Positions 45,095-53,321 of a stretch of DNA of 64,000 nucleotides are shown piece by piece. The notes under the pieces are model-generated. The model had not been told where the DNA came from, ran no database searches, and saw only the letters and a list, made by a program, of their open reading frames with translations. Both the position numbers and the translations under genes were made by a program. The stretch spans positions 1-64,000 of the forward strand of contig JAJPIS010000073.1 of assembly GCA_021324635.1 (NCBI GenBank), in the 5' to 3' direction. Numbering within the stretch: position 1 is the first letter of the stretch; each line of letters starts with the position of its first letter. This DNA comes from Gemmatimonadota bacterium. Lineage in GTDB: Bacteria; Gemmatimonadota; Gemmatimonadetes; Gemmatimonadales; Gemmatimonadaceae.

Positions 45095-46070
45095 CGACAT
45101 CGAGCGCTGGAGCGGCGAGCTCGCGCGGGATCCGGCGAGCATGGTCTTCATCCCGCTGGCCGACACGCTCCGCCGGCGGGGGCAGCTCGACCTCGCGCTC
45201 AGAGTGGCGACGCGTGGACTCGCGCGGCATCCCTACGATGGCGATGCGCACGATCTGCTCGCCCGCATCTGGATCGATCGCGACGACCCGCAGCGCGCGA
45301 TGGACGAATGGGCGATGGCGTTGCGCTGCGCGCCCGGCCACCCGGGGGCCCTCAAGGGGATGGGCTTCGCGGCGTTCCGGGCGGGCCGGACGGCCGAGGC
45401 GGTGGAGTACCTCGAGCAGGCCGCGGCCGCCGATCCGGGCGATCGGTCGATTCGCGTCGCTCTCGACCGCGTCCGCGAGGCGGCGGCGACGACGGCGCAC
45501 GCCCCCGAGGACCGGGCCCTCGCCTCGCCGCCACCCGGGGCGGTGACCGACGACGAGCCCGCGGAGGCCGGGCACACCGGAACCGGGGATGCGGCGTCCA
45601 CCGCCGGCGACGCGGGCATCGAGGGCAACGGGTCGGACGAGGATCCGTCGCCGGCGGCCGATCGCGTGCTGGCCGGGGAAGATCCGCGCGCGCTGTTCAC
45701 CGATCTACTCACGGAGCCCGAGCTGGCGGCGCTCCTGCTCGACGTCGGGGGGCTCGTGCTCGCAGGCCACTACGTGCTGGCGGACGGCCGCGACGTGGCC
45801 CAGGACGTTGGCGGCGCCCTCACCGGCGTGAGCGACGAGGCCCGACGGGCGATGCGGCACCTGGGACTGGGGGCCTGGTCGTCGCTCATCTTCGAGACCG
45901 ATATCGCGGCCATGGCGCTCGCACCGCTGGGGGCGGGGGAGGCGGACCAGGGGACCGCGCTTGTCGCCGCCGGTCGGTCGGTGCCGCTCGGGCTCGTGCG
46001 CCGGCTCGTCCGTCGGGTCGCGGCGCGCGGCGCGGCGTGGCTCGCCGCCTCGGACGGAGCGGGGCCGTGA
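45087..46070 (+). CDS. TPR plus roadblock/LC7-like domain protein
   Basis: This 327-residue protein has TPR repeats at about 10-135 (DTLRRRGQLDLALRVATRGL), an acidic disordered linker (about 140-200), and a C-terminal roadblock/LC7-like domain (about 205-325: LLLDVGGLVLAGHYVLADGR). It is the first of three successive genes with this fold just before mglA. Roadblock proteins regulate small GTPases, for example MglB on MglA. TTG 45087 is used because it overlaps the upstream stop codon and no ATG or GTG lies nearby; this rare start deserves care. Confidence 0.72.
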   Translation: MADDIERWSGELARDPASMVFIPLADTLRRRGQLDLALRVATRGLARHPYDGDAHDLLARIWIDRDDPQRAMDEWAMALRCAPGHPGALKGMGFAAFRAGRTAEAVEYLEQAAAADPGDRSIRVALDRVREAAATTAHAPEDRALASPPPGAVTDDEPAEAGHTGTGDAASTAGDAGIEGNGSDEDPSPAADRVLAGEDPRALFTDLLTEPELAALLLDVGGLVLAGHYVLADGRDVAQDVGGALTGVSDEARRAMRHLGLGAWSSLIFETDIAAMALAPLGAGEADQGTALVAAGRSVPLGLVRRLVRRVAARGAAWLAASDGAGP

Positions 46071-46414
46071 GCACGCCGTTCGATGACGTGCTGGAGGGGC
46101 TCGTCCGCCAGCGCGGCGTGCGAGGCGGGCTGATCGTGAGCGAGCGTGACGGCATCCTCGTGGACGCGCACGTGCAGATCGGCGTGCGCGGGCCGGTCAT
46201 TGCCGCGCTCGCGGCGTCGATGTACCGGAAGGCGCGCCTGTCGGCCGGTGCGGCGGGGCTCGGGGATGTCGTCTACGTCGAGCTGGTGGCGGCGCGTGGG
46301 CGGCTGTGCATGGCGGGGCGCGAAGACCTGCTGATCGTTCTCGTGACCGACGCGCGAGCGAGCGTCGCCCTCCTGCGCGCGGCCGTGCTGCGGGCGACCG
46401 AGGTGTTGCAATGA
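46067..46414 (+). CDS. Roadblock/LC7 domain protein
   Basis: This 115-residue protein is a lone roadblock/LC7 domain (FDDVLEGLVRQRGVRGGLIV, SERDGILVDAHVQIG, then EDLLIVLVTDARASVALLR). Such proteins dimerise and act as GTPase regulators or scaffolds. GTG 46067 overlaps the previous stop (GTGA) and its stop overlaps the next ATG. It might be part of an MglB-like complex with its neighbours. Confidence 0.78.
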   Translation: MSTPFDDVLEGLVRQRGVRGGLIVSERDGILVDAHVQIGVRGPVIAALAASMYRKARLSAGAAGLGDVVYVELVAARGRLCMAGREDLLIVLVTDARASVALLRAAVLRATEVLQ

Positions 46415-46881
46415 CCCTCGCCGTCGTGGAGCACTGGATCGAGGAGCCGTTGCGTCACTTCCTCGATGACGCGCAGGTGCTGCTCGCGCTGGTGCTGACG
46501 CCGAGCGGCCAGGTGCTGGCGCAGCACGGCTTCACCCGGGCGGTCGACGTCATGTCGGCCTGCGCGCTCGCGGCTGCCATCCAGGCTTCATCGGCGGAGC
46601 TCGGTCGGCAACTTCAGGACCGGCCGTTCGGGGCCCTGCATCACGCCGGGTGCGCGCGTCAGCTCTTTCTCGCGAGCGCCGACACGCCGCGGGGCCCGCT
46701 GCTCGTCGTCAGCGTGTTCGACGACGCGACCTCGATCGGGCTCGTCCAACTGTACTTCGAGGAGTTGCGGGGCCGCCTCGCGGCGAGCGCACCGCCGGCC
46801 CATGCCACGCCGCCCGCCCCTCTCGCCGACACGTTCGAGCGGGACCTCGATCGCAACCTCGCGCTTCTTTTCCGCAGGTAG
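46411..46881 (+). CDS. Roadblock/LC7 protein, MglB-like candidate
   Basis: This 156-residue protein lies 5 bases before mglA, the place where mglB sits in Myxococcus. Its fold is roadblock-like (LLALVLTPSGQVLAQHGFTR, then GPLLVVSVFDDATSIGLVQL), followed by a Pro-rich linker and a C-terminal helix (FERDLDRNLALLFRR). MglB is the GTPase-activating partner of MglA and is of similar length. The identity is supported by position and fold, not by close sequence that I can verify. Confidence 0.72.
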   Translation: MTLAVVEHWIEEPLRHFLDDAQVLLALVLTPSGQVLAQHGFTRAVDVMSACALAAAIQASSAELGRQLQDRPFGALHHAGCARQLFLASADTPRGPLLVVSVFDDATSIGLVQLYFEELRGRLAASAPPAHATPPAPLADTFERDLDRNLALLFRR

Positions 46882-46886
46882 CCGCC

Positions 46887-47519
46887 GTGCCGCTCGTCAA
46901 CTACGCCACGCGTGAGATCACGTGCAAGATCGTCTACTACGGGCCGGGGCGGTCCGGCAAGACGACGAACCTGCACTACATCTACGGTCAGGTCCCGAGC
47001 GATCGGAAGGGGCGCATGGTGTCGTTGGCGACCCAGACGGACCGGACGCTCTTCTTCGACTTCCTGCCGCTCGATCTCGGGACGATCTCCGGGTTCACGA
47101 CGAAGATGCAGCTCTACACGGTGCCCGGGCAGGTGTACTACCAGGCCACGCGTCGCCTCGTGCTCCAGGGCGCGGACGGCGTCGTGTTCGTGGCCGACAG
47201 TCAGCGGCGTCAGCTCGACGAGAACGTGGAAAGCCTCCAGGATCTGCACAGCAACCTGGCGGAGCACGGCATCGATGCCCGGACGGTGCCGGTCGTCTTG
47301 CAGTACAACAAGCAGAATCTTCCGCCGGAGCTCATTCTCGATGTGCCGACGCTCGAGGACGTGCTCAACTTCCGCAACGTGCCCTCCTACGCGGCCGACG
47401 CCCTGCACGGGGACGGCGTGTTCGAGACACTGCGGGGCATCTCGGAGCTCGTGCTCCGGCGGTTGAGCGGATCGGGTGTGGCTGCGGCCGCCGGGGCTGG
47501 CGGCCAGCATCCGCGCTGA
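46887..47519 (+). CDS. mglA: MglA polarity GTPase
   Basis: This 210-residue Ras-like GTPase closely follows Myxococcus MglA from its first residues (LVNYATREITCKIVYYGPG). The P-loop is GPGRSGKT (19-26), switch regions follow (QTDRTLFFDFLPLDLG, YTVPGQVYYQATRR), and QYNKQNLP is the base-recognition motif. MglA-GTP marks the leading cell pole and controls gliding and type IV pili, and its direction is set by a chemosensory pathway (Frz) in Myxococcus. Finding it inside a che operon suggests the same logic. GTG 46887 fits. Confidence 0.94.
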   Translation: MPLVNYATREITCKIVYYGPGRSGKTTNLHYIYGQVPSDRKGRMVSLATQTDRTLFFDFLPLDLGTISGFTTKMQLYTVPGQVYYQATRRLVLQGADGVVFVADSQRRQLDENVESLQDLHSNLAEHGIDARTVPVVLQYNKQNLPPELILDVPTLEDVLNFRNVPSYAADALHGDGVFETLRGISELVLRRLSGSGVAAAAGAGGQHPR

Positions 47520-47532
47520 GACGGGGCGCCCG

Positions 47533-48663
47533 GTGCCCGCGGACGGCCGGTACCGCTTCGAGACGTACGTCGTCGGCCCCACGAACCGCGGCGCGACCGA
47601 GATGGCGCGCGCGGTCGCCGAGGCGCCCGGCGCGTCGAGCAACCCCCTCGTGATCTGCGGAGCCCCCGGCGTCGGCAAGACCCACCTGCTCGGCGCCATC
47701 GCCGCCCACGCGCTCGCCATCCATCCGACGCTGGCCGTCGTGTCGGTCGCTGCCGAGGCGCTCGCCCGGCCGGCGCTGGCCAGCCCTGACGGTGCCCGCC
47801 ATGCGTTCACCGCCCGGTGCCTGGGCGCCGACCTCCTCATCGTCGACGACCTTCAGGCGCTGGCGGGGCGACCCGAGGCACAGGCCGACCTGCTGCGAAT
47901 CTGTCGCGGACTGCACCAGGCCGGGCGCCAGATCGTGGTCGCATGCGATCGGCCACTCGCGGCTCTCCCGGGGATGGACCCGTCCCTCGTGGAGTGCCTG
48001 TCCAGCGGAACGACGGCGACCATCGGGGCACCGGAGATCGCTCCCCTGGCCGGTGCACGGCCGCGCGTGAGCGCGCCCGCGGCGGCGAGCGCGGCGAGCG
48101 CGGCGAGCGCGGCCACCGCGGCCAGCGCGGCCACCGGACCGGGTGTGGCGGCGCCCGGCGCGCCGCGACGTGGCCGGCAGCCAGGCCGGAACGGGATGGG
48201 ATACCAGGATTTCGTCTCCGACGTCGCCGATGCCGTGGCGCGCCATGTCGAGCCGTGGCGAAGCCGGCTCGCGGAAGCCGTCGCGGTATGGGCCGCGAAC
48301 GGGTACGAAGTCCGCGTGCTCGAGCGCGGACTCCGATGCCAGACCGACCCTGGCACCGATGCGCTCCTTCGCGCCTACGGGGCCGCGGTCGAGCACCTGC
48401 GCGCGCTGGAGGCGCAAGCCGAGGCCGACGGAACGCGAGTCGACGATCCCGCCGTGTTTCGAGATCCGGAGCGGGTGCAGGAAGCCGAGGCGGCCGTGGC
48501 TCGGACGGCCCGGCCGCCGGCCGCCCGGCCCGCGGCATCCCCGACGGGCGCGGCTGGCGTGAAGCCGCCCGCGCCCGACCTCGACCGGTACTTCCTCGAT
48601 CCCGAGAAGGTCGTGCTGGACTGGCCTGATCCGGCCGGCCGCCTGATCGAGGAGTGGCGCTGA
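47533..48663 (+). CDS. DnaA-like AAA+ ATPase without DNA-binding domain
   Basis: This 376-residue protein begins with a domain close to DnaA domain III: YRFETYVVGPTNRGATEMAR, Walker A GAPGVGKTH (43-51) and Walker B LLIVDDLQAL (D105-D106). The sensor region (QIVVACDRPLAALPGM) follows DnaA, but the helix-turn-helix domain IV is absent. In its place are an Ala/Ser-rich linker (about 175-200), a helical domain (about 215-295: DFVSDVADAVARHVEPW) and a conserved-looking C-terminus (LDRYFLDPEKVVLDW). GTG 47533 starts the domain directly; GTG 47476 would overlap mglA. The role in this cluster is unknown. Confidence 0.8.
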   Translation: MPADGRYRFETYVVGPTNRGATEMARAVAEAPGASSNPLVICGAPGVGKTHLLGAIAAHALAIHPTLAVVSVAAEALARPALASPDGARHAFTARCLGADLLIVDDLQALAGRPEAQADLLRICRGLHQAGRQIVVACDRPLAALPGMDPSLVECLSSGTTATIGAPEIAPLAGARPRVSAPAAASAASAASAATAASAATGPGVAAPGAPRRGRQPGRNGMGYQDFVSDVADAVARHVEPWRSRLAEAVAVWAANGYEVRVLERGLRCQTDPGTDALLRAYGAAVEHLRALEAQAEADGTRVDDPAVFRDPERVQEAEAAVARTARPPAARPAASPTGAAGVKPPAPDLDRYFLDPEKVVLDWPDPAGRLIEEWR

Positions 48664-50288
48664 TGGCGATCCGCGGCAGTCTTCGGGAGGCGAGCCTTCC
48701 CGACGTGCTCCAGTTGCTGGCGATGGGCAAGAAGACGGGGTGCCTGAGCGTCACCCACCGGAGCAACTTCGGCTACATCTACTTCGAGCGTGGCCGCATC
48801 GCATATGCATCGATCGTCAATCGTCGGGACCGGTTGGGGGATCTGCTCGTCAACGCCGGGCTGGTCACGCGGGAGCAGCTGGAGATGGCCATCGAGGCGC
48901 AGCGGACGGAGCCCAATCGGCGGCTGGGCGATCTGCTCATCAGCCGGGGCATCGTGACGCGCGAGGCACTGCACGAGCAAGTGCGCGTCCAGATCGAGGA
49001 GGCGGTCTTCTCCCTCTTCACCTGGTCGCAGGGGACCTTCAACTTCGAGCCGGACATTCGGCCCGAGGACCAGGCCTTCATCGTCTCGATCAGCCCGGAG
49101 TCCTTGCTGCTGGAGGGGGCGCGGCGGGTCGACGAATGGGGCGTGATCGAGGAGACGATCCCGAGCTTCGACATCGTCTTCGAGGTCGACGCCGAGCGCG
49201 TCCGGCAGCACGGGGCGGCGCTCACGCCGGCCCAGGACCTGATCCTCGGCCTGCTCGACGGACGCCGCGACGTGCGGGCGCTCATCGACGAGTCGGGGCT
49301 CAGCGAGTTCGATGCCGGGAAGGCGCTCTGCGCGCTGGCCGCGGCCGGGATCGCGCGCCGCGTGGGTCGCACGCGGACCGAGCCGGAGGTCTCGGACGCC
49401 CGCGTCGAGGAGCACCGCAACCTCGGCGTCGCGTTCTACAAGACCGGGATGTTCGACGAGGCGCTCCGCGAGTTCCGGCGAGTGATGGAGCTGCGTCCCG
49501 CCGACGCCGCCGCGCCGTTCTACCTCGGGCTGGTGCTGATCCGCCAGGGGCAGTGGGCGGGGGCCGTCGAGGCCTACACGGCCGCGGCGGCATCGCCGGG
49601 CGCACACGCCGTCGTGCTGCACAACCTCGCCTTTGCCCTCGAGCGACTGGGACGCCTGGACGACGCGGCGGCCGTTCTGGACCAGGCGGCGGCGCGGGCC
49701 GGCGACGACCCGCGGGTCCGGACCTCGTTGGGGGCACTGGCCCTCCGTCGCGGCGAGGTACGGGATGCCGATGCCCTGCTGACCGCCGCCCGGCCGCTCT
49801 GGGGCACCCGCGCGCCCGCGCCGGCCTGGTTTCATTTCGCCGGGCTCGCGGCCGCGCTACTCGGCGACCTCGACCGGGCAGCGGCGATCCTCACGGAAGG
49901 CACGGCACGCCACCCGCGGGCCGCGGCGCTGCACAACAACCTCGCCGTGGTGCAGGAGCGCGTCGGCAGCTTCGGGGACGCCGCGGCGTCCCTGGAGCGT
50001 GCCCTCCAGGAAGACGCGACGGTCCCACAGGTGCACAAGAACACCGGTGACCTGGCGTACCGGACCGCGCGGTATGATGAGGCGCTGGACGCCTATGCGC
50101 GCGCGACGCGCATCAACCCGACACTCGGACCGGATGCGTTCCTGAGGATGGGCAACATTCGCTACCGCCGCGGAGAGGCCACGGAAGCGATCACCTGCTG
50201 GCAGTCGGCGCTCGCGCTCGATCCGACCAACGGGATCGCGCGCAGCAACATCGAGGCGGCGGAGCGCGCCGCACGGGCGCGGCCATGA
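48663..50288 (+). CDS. PATAN (DUF4388) domain protein with long TPR region
   Basis: This 541-residue protein repeats the design of the protein at 43940: a PATAN domain (about 1-105: GSLREASLPDVLQLLAMGKK), a shared middle region (RRLGDLLISRGIVTR, FSLFTWSQGTFNFEP, LLLEGARRVDEW), then about eight TPR repeats (245-535). The two are probably paralogues that assemble with different partners. It is cytoplasmic, with no signal peptide. ATG 48663 overlaps the upstream stop (TGATG); its stop overlaps cheR. Confidence 0.84.
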   Translation: MAIRGSLREASLPDVLQLLAMGKKTGCLSVTHRSNFGYIYFERGRIAYASIVNRRDRLGDLLVNAGLVTREQLEMAIEAQRTEPNRRLGDLLISRGIVTREALHEQVRVQIEEAVFSLFTWSQGTFNFEPDIRPEDQAFIVSISPESLLLEGARRVDEWGVIEETIPSFDIVFEVDAERVRQHGAALTPAQDLILGLLDGRRDVRALIDESGLSEFDAGKALCALAAAGIARRVGRTRTEPEVSDARVEEHRNLGVAFYKTGMFDEALREFRRVMELRPADAAAPFYLGLVLIRQGQWAGAVEAYTAAAASPGAHAVVLHNLAFALERLGRLDDAAAVLDQAAARAGDDPRVRTSLGALALRRGEVRDADALLTAARPLWGTRAPAPAWFHFAGLAAALLGDLDRAAAILTEGTARHPRAAALHNNLAVVQERVGSFGDAAASLERALQEDATVPQVHKNTGDLAYRTARYDEALDAYARATRINPTLGPDAFLRMGNIRYRRGEATEAITCWQSALALDPTNGIARSNIEAAERAARARP

Positions 50289-51112
50289 GCGGAACGCCGA
50301 GCGATGCGCTGGGCGACCAGGCGTTCGCCGATCTGCTCGCCAAGATCGCGCGCGACCGGCAGTTCCAATGCCGGAGCTACAAGGAGAAGTGCCTCCGCCG
50401 GCGCATCGCCGTCCGGCTCCGTGCGCGCGGCGTCGCGACCTACGGCGAGTATGCCGATCTACTCGACCGGGATGCGCGCGAGTACGACAAGCTGCTCGAC
50501 GCGCTCACCATCAACGTCACCAAGCTGTTCCGCAACTGGGAGACCTACGCCGCCATTCAGCGCCTCGTGGTACCGACCCTGTGGACGCTGCCGGCTCCGG
50601 CGCTGCACGTCTGGAGCGCGGGATGTGCCTCGGGCGAGGAGGCCTACTCACTCGCGATCCTCTTTCACCGCCACGCGACGGCCGCCGGCCAGGCGTCGAG
50701 CGTCAGTCGGGTGCGTGTCCTCGGCACCGACATCGACCGGGAAAGCCTCCTCGCCGCGGACCGCGCGAGCTACGGCGAGGCGGCCTTCGCCGACACCCCC
50801 GCCGAGATCCGTGACCGCTATTTCTCGCCGGGGCTGCCGGCGCAGCTCGATCCGTCGGTGCGGAGCCTCGTCCGCTTCGCGCGGCAGGACCTCATCCGGA
50901 CGGCGCCGCCGCCGGGGCAGCACCTGATCGCCTGCCGCAACGTGATCATCTATTTCGACCGCGAGACGCAGGAGGAGCTCTTCCAGCGCTTCCACGCGGC
51001 ACTCGTCCCGCGCGGGTTCCTCGTCCTCGGGAAAGTGGAGACGCTCCTGGGCGAGGCCCGCAATCGCTTCATCCCGGTCGATGCGCGCGAGCGCATCTTC
51101 CAGCGCGCATGA
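50285..51112 (+). CDS. cheR: CheR protein-glutamate methyltransferase
   Basis: This 275-residue enzyme methylates glutamates of chemoreceptors with S-adenosylmethionine. The N-terminal helical domain (FQCRSYKEKCLRRRIAVRLR) is followed by the SAM fold with WSAGCASGEEAYSLAI, LGTDIDRESL and HLIACRNVIIYFD. No receptor is coded in the window, so the substrate must be elsewhere in the genome, or could be a soluble protein. Start and stop overlap both neighbours by 4 bases. Confidence 0.94.
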   Translation: MSGTPSDALGDQAFADLLAKIARDRQFQCRSYKEKCLRRRIAVRLRARGVATYGEYADLLDRDAREYDKLLDALTINVTKLFRNWETYAAIQRLVVPTLWTLPAPALHVWSAGCASGEEAYSLAILFHRHATAAGQASSVSRVRVLGTDIDRESLLAADRASYGEAAFADTPAEIRDRYFSPGLPAQLDPSVRSLVRFARQDLIRTAPPPGQHLIACRNVIIYFDRETQEELFQRFHAALVPRGFLVLGKVETLLGEARNRFIPVDARERIFQRA

Positions 51113-51591
51113 GCGACCAGATCCGCGTCCGGGTCGCGGACTACGCGGTCGCCCGCGGCTCGACCGTCATCGCGACGTTGGGGCTCGGCTCCTGTGTCGC
51201 GATCGCCCTCTACGACGCGGGGGCGCGCGTGGGCGGGTTGGCGCACGTGCTGCTGCCGAGCGAGAGCATGTCGCGTGACCGCGGCAATCGCGCGAAGTTC
51301 CCGTCGACTGCCGTGCCGCTGCTGCTCGAGGAGATGGAGAAGCTCGGCGCCCAGGGGCCGTTCACGGCCAAGCTCGCCGGCGGGGCCAGCATGTTCGGCG
51401 CCCTGCTCCCCGCCGGCGGGATCAACATGGGACTCCGCAACGTCGAGTCGGCGCGGCGCGCGTTGACCCAGGCCGGGGTTGCGATCGTCGCGCAGGACAT
51501 CGGCGGCGGCTACGGCCGCAGCGTCTTTCTGCACGTCGCCGACGGTCGGGTCGTCATCAAATCCTTGGCGAATGGCGAGCACGTTCTCTGA
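51109..51591 (+). CDS. cheD: CheD receptor glutamine deamidase
   Basis: This 160-residue enzyme deamidates receptor glutamines and binds CheC, whose phosphatase activity it increases. The catalytic pair is C29 (LGLGSCVAIAL) and H46 (GLAHVLLPS), and the family motifs AKLAGGASMF and NVESARRAL follow. Its presence with cheC, cheB and cheR gives the full Bacillus/Thermotoga-type adaptation set. Confidence 0.95.
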   Translation: MSDQIRVRVADYAVARGSTVIATLGLGSCVAIALYDAGARVGGLAHVLLPSESMSRDRGNRAKFPSTAVPLLLEEMEKLGAQGPFTAKLAGGASMFGALLPAGGINMGLRNVESARRALTQAGVAIVAQDIGGGYGRSVFLHVADGRVVIKSLANGEHVL

Positions 51592-52717
51592 CCCCGGGGG
51601 TCGCCGCCGCGCCCCACGCACGGTGCTGGTGGTCGACGACAGCGCCTTCATGCGGCGCGTGGTGAGCGACATCGTGATGTCGGTCCCGGAGGAATTTCGC
51701 GTCGTCGGCACGGCCCGGGACGGCCTCGATGCGCTGCGGCAGATCCACGCCCTGGCGCCCGACATCGTCACGCTCGACATCGAGATGCCCGAGCTCGACG
51801 GGCTCCAGGCACTCGGCTACATCATGTCGGAGATGCCGCGGCCGGTCGTGATGTTGAGTGCCGCCGGCGGGCCCGACGCGGCCACCCTCACGCTCCGCGC
51901 GCTGGAGCTCGGGGCGGTGGATTTCGTCCGCAAGCCGACGGGGCCGGTGCAGGCGGATTTTTCGCCGGTGCGCGACCGGTTGCTCTCCGCGCTCCGCGGC
52001 GCCGCGGTCATGAACCTGGGTGGCGTGCGCGTCCTCGCCCGGCCGTCGCTCGCCGGGGGTGCGCACGGGCGGGATGGCCCGATCGAGGGGCGCGAGGAGC
52101 CGCTCCACAGCGGCGCGCACTGGGCAGTGGTGATCGCGGCGTCCACCGGCGGACCGCGCGCGCTGACGGAGATCATCCCGCACCTGCCGGTCGATCTCGG
52201 GGCGGCGGTGCTCGTCGTGCAGCACATGCCCGGCGGGTTCACCGCTAGCCTGGCCCAGCGCCTGGATCAGATGAGCGTCCTCCGGGTCACCGAGGCCGTC
52301 GACCAGGAGCCGGTGCTCGACAACCGCGTCTATATCGCACGCGGGGGCGCCCACATGCGCGTCCACTCGAGCGGCGGCCGGGTTCGACTGGCGTTGGACG
52401 GCAGTCCTGCGATCTGGGGCGTCCGTCCGGCTGCCGACCCACTGTTTCGATCCGCCGCCCAGACCTTCGGCGAGCGTCTGGTCGGCGTCGTCCTGACGGG
52501 GATGGGGCGCGACGGGGCCGAGGGCCTCCGGGCCGTCCGAGACGCCGGGGGGCAGGGGGTCGTCCAAGATCAGATGACCTCGATCATTTATGGGATGCCC
52601 CATGCGGCGCTCACGACTGCCGGGGCGGATCGGGTTGCTGCCCTCCCCGCGGTCGCCACCGCCATCGTGGAACTGCTCGAGCTGGGGCGCCGACAGACCG
52701 CCGGGGCGGGGCGCTGA
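51572..52717 (+). CDS. cheB: CheB receptor methylesterase with receiver domain
   Basis: This 381-residue enzyme has a receiver domain (D69 in VTLDIEMPELDG) and a C-terminal methylesterase domain with the triad S191 (AASTGGPRAL), H218 (VVQHMPGGF) and D314 (TGMGRDGAEGL). Phosphorylation by CheA activates it to remove methyl groups added by CheR. ATG 51572 lies 20 bases inside cheD, an unusually large overlap in this cluster. Confidence 0.95.
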   Translation: MASTFSDPGGRRRAPRTVLVVDDSAFMRRVVSDIVMSVPEEFRVVGTARDGLDALRQIHALAPDIVTLDIEMPELDGLQALGYIMSEMPRPVVMLSAAGGPDAATLTLRALELGAVDFVRKPTGPVQADFSPVRDRLLSALRGAAVMNLGGVRVLARPSLAGGAHGRDGPIEGREEPLHSGAHWAVVIAASTGGPRALTEIIPHLPVDLGAAVLVVQHMPGGFTASLAQRLDQMSVLRVTEAVDQEPVLDNRVYIARGGAHMRVHSSGGRVRLALDGSPAIWGVRPAADPLFRSAAQTFGERLVGVVLTGMGRDGAEGLRAVRDAGGQGVVQDQMTSIIYGMPHAALTTAGADRVAALPAVATAIVELLELGRRQTAGAGR

Positions 52718-52724
52718 GGCTCCA

Positions 52725-53321
52725 ATGGCCGGCGTCCCCCACGTGAGCCCGTCGAGCGACGAGTGCGGCTCGGGCGTCGCCGCGCCCGTCTCGGCCTCCG
52801 CCGGCGTGCCGGCGCCTGGCGAGGACGTGCTCGTCTTCCGGGCCGGCGCCGAATCGTTCGCCATCGCGGCGAGCGCGGTCGAGGCGATCGTCGAATTGCC
52901 GTCCCTTCAGCCGCTCCCCGGGATGCCGGCCAGGATGCTCGGGATCGCGAAACTCCGAGGTCGACTCGTGCCCGTGTACTCGCCCGCCAGCGTGCTCAAT
53001 GTCTCGCTCGTCGATCCCGGGGCCGCCCTGATCGCGCGGGTGCGGGCCCGGCGAGGCGGGAGCGCGGTCGCCGTCGGCGCCGCCGATGACCCGGCGGCGG
53101 ATCCGGCCGGGGATCTCGGCCGGCGCGTCGCCGTCGCGATCGCCGGGGCGACCGGCGTCGTGACCTACGATCCGATGGCGTGGAGCGGCGTGGGCGGGGC
53201 GGCGCCGCGGAGCGGACTCGTGCGGGGTGTCGCGACGATCGAGCGGTCGTTGACCACGCTGCTCGACGCGGGGGTCTTCCTGTCCGAGTGCACGACCTCC
53301 GGGAACCCGGAACCGGCCTGA
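52725..53321 (+). CDS. CheW-like protein (second of three)
   Basis: This 198-residue protein has a divergent CheW domain (VLVFRAGAESFAIAASAVEA, then MLGIAKLRGRLVPVYSPASV), with an Ala/Asp-rich insert at about 110-135 (VGAADDPAADPAGDLGRR) not seen in ordinary CheW. It might be an adaptor for a different receptor or scaffold. ATG 52725 is 7 bases after cheB, and its stop overlaps the next ATG. Confidence 0.8.
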   Translation: MAGVPHVSPSSDECGSGVAAPVSASAGVPAPGEDVLVFRAGAESFAIAASAVEAIVELPSLQPLPGMPARMLGIAKLRGRLVPVYSPASVLNVSLVDPGAALIARVRARRGGSAVAVGAADDPAADPAGDLGRRVAVAIAGATGVVTYDPMAWSGVGGAAPRSGLVRGVATIERSLTTLLDAGVFLSECTTSGNPEPA

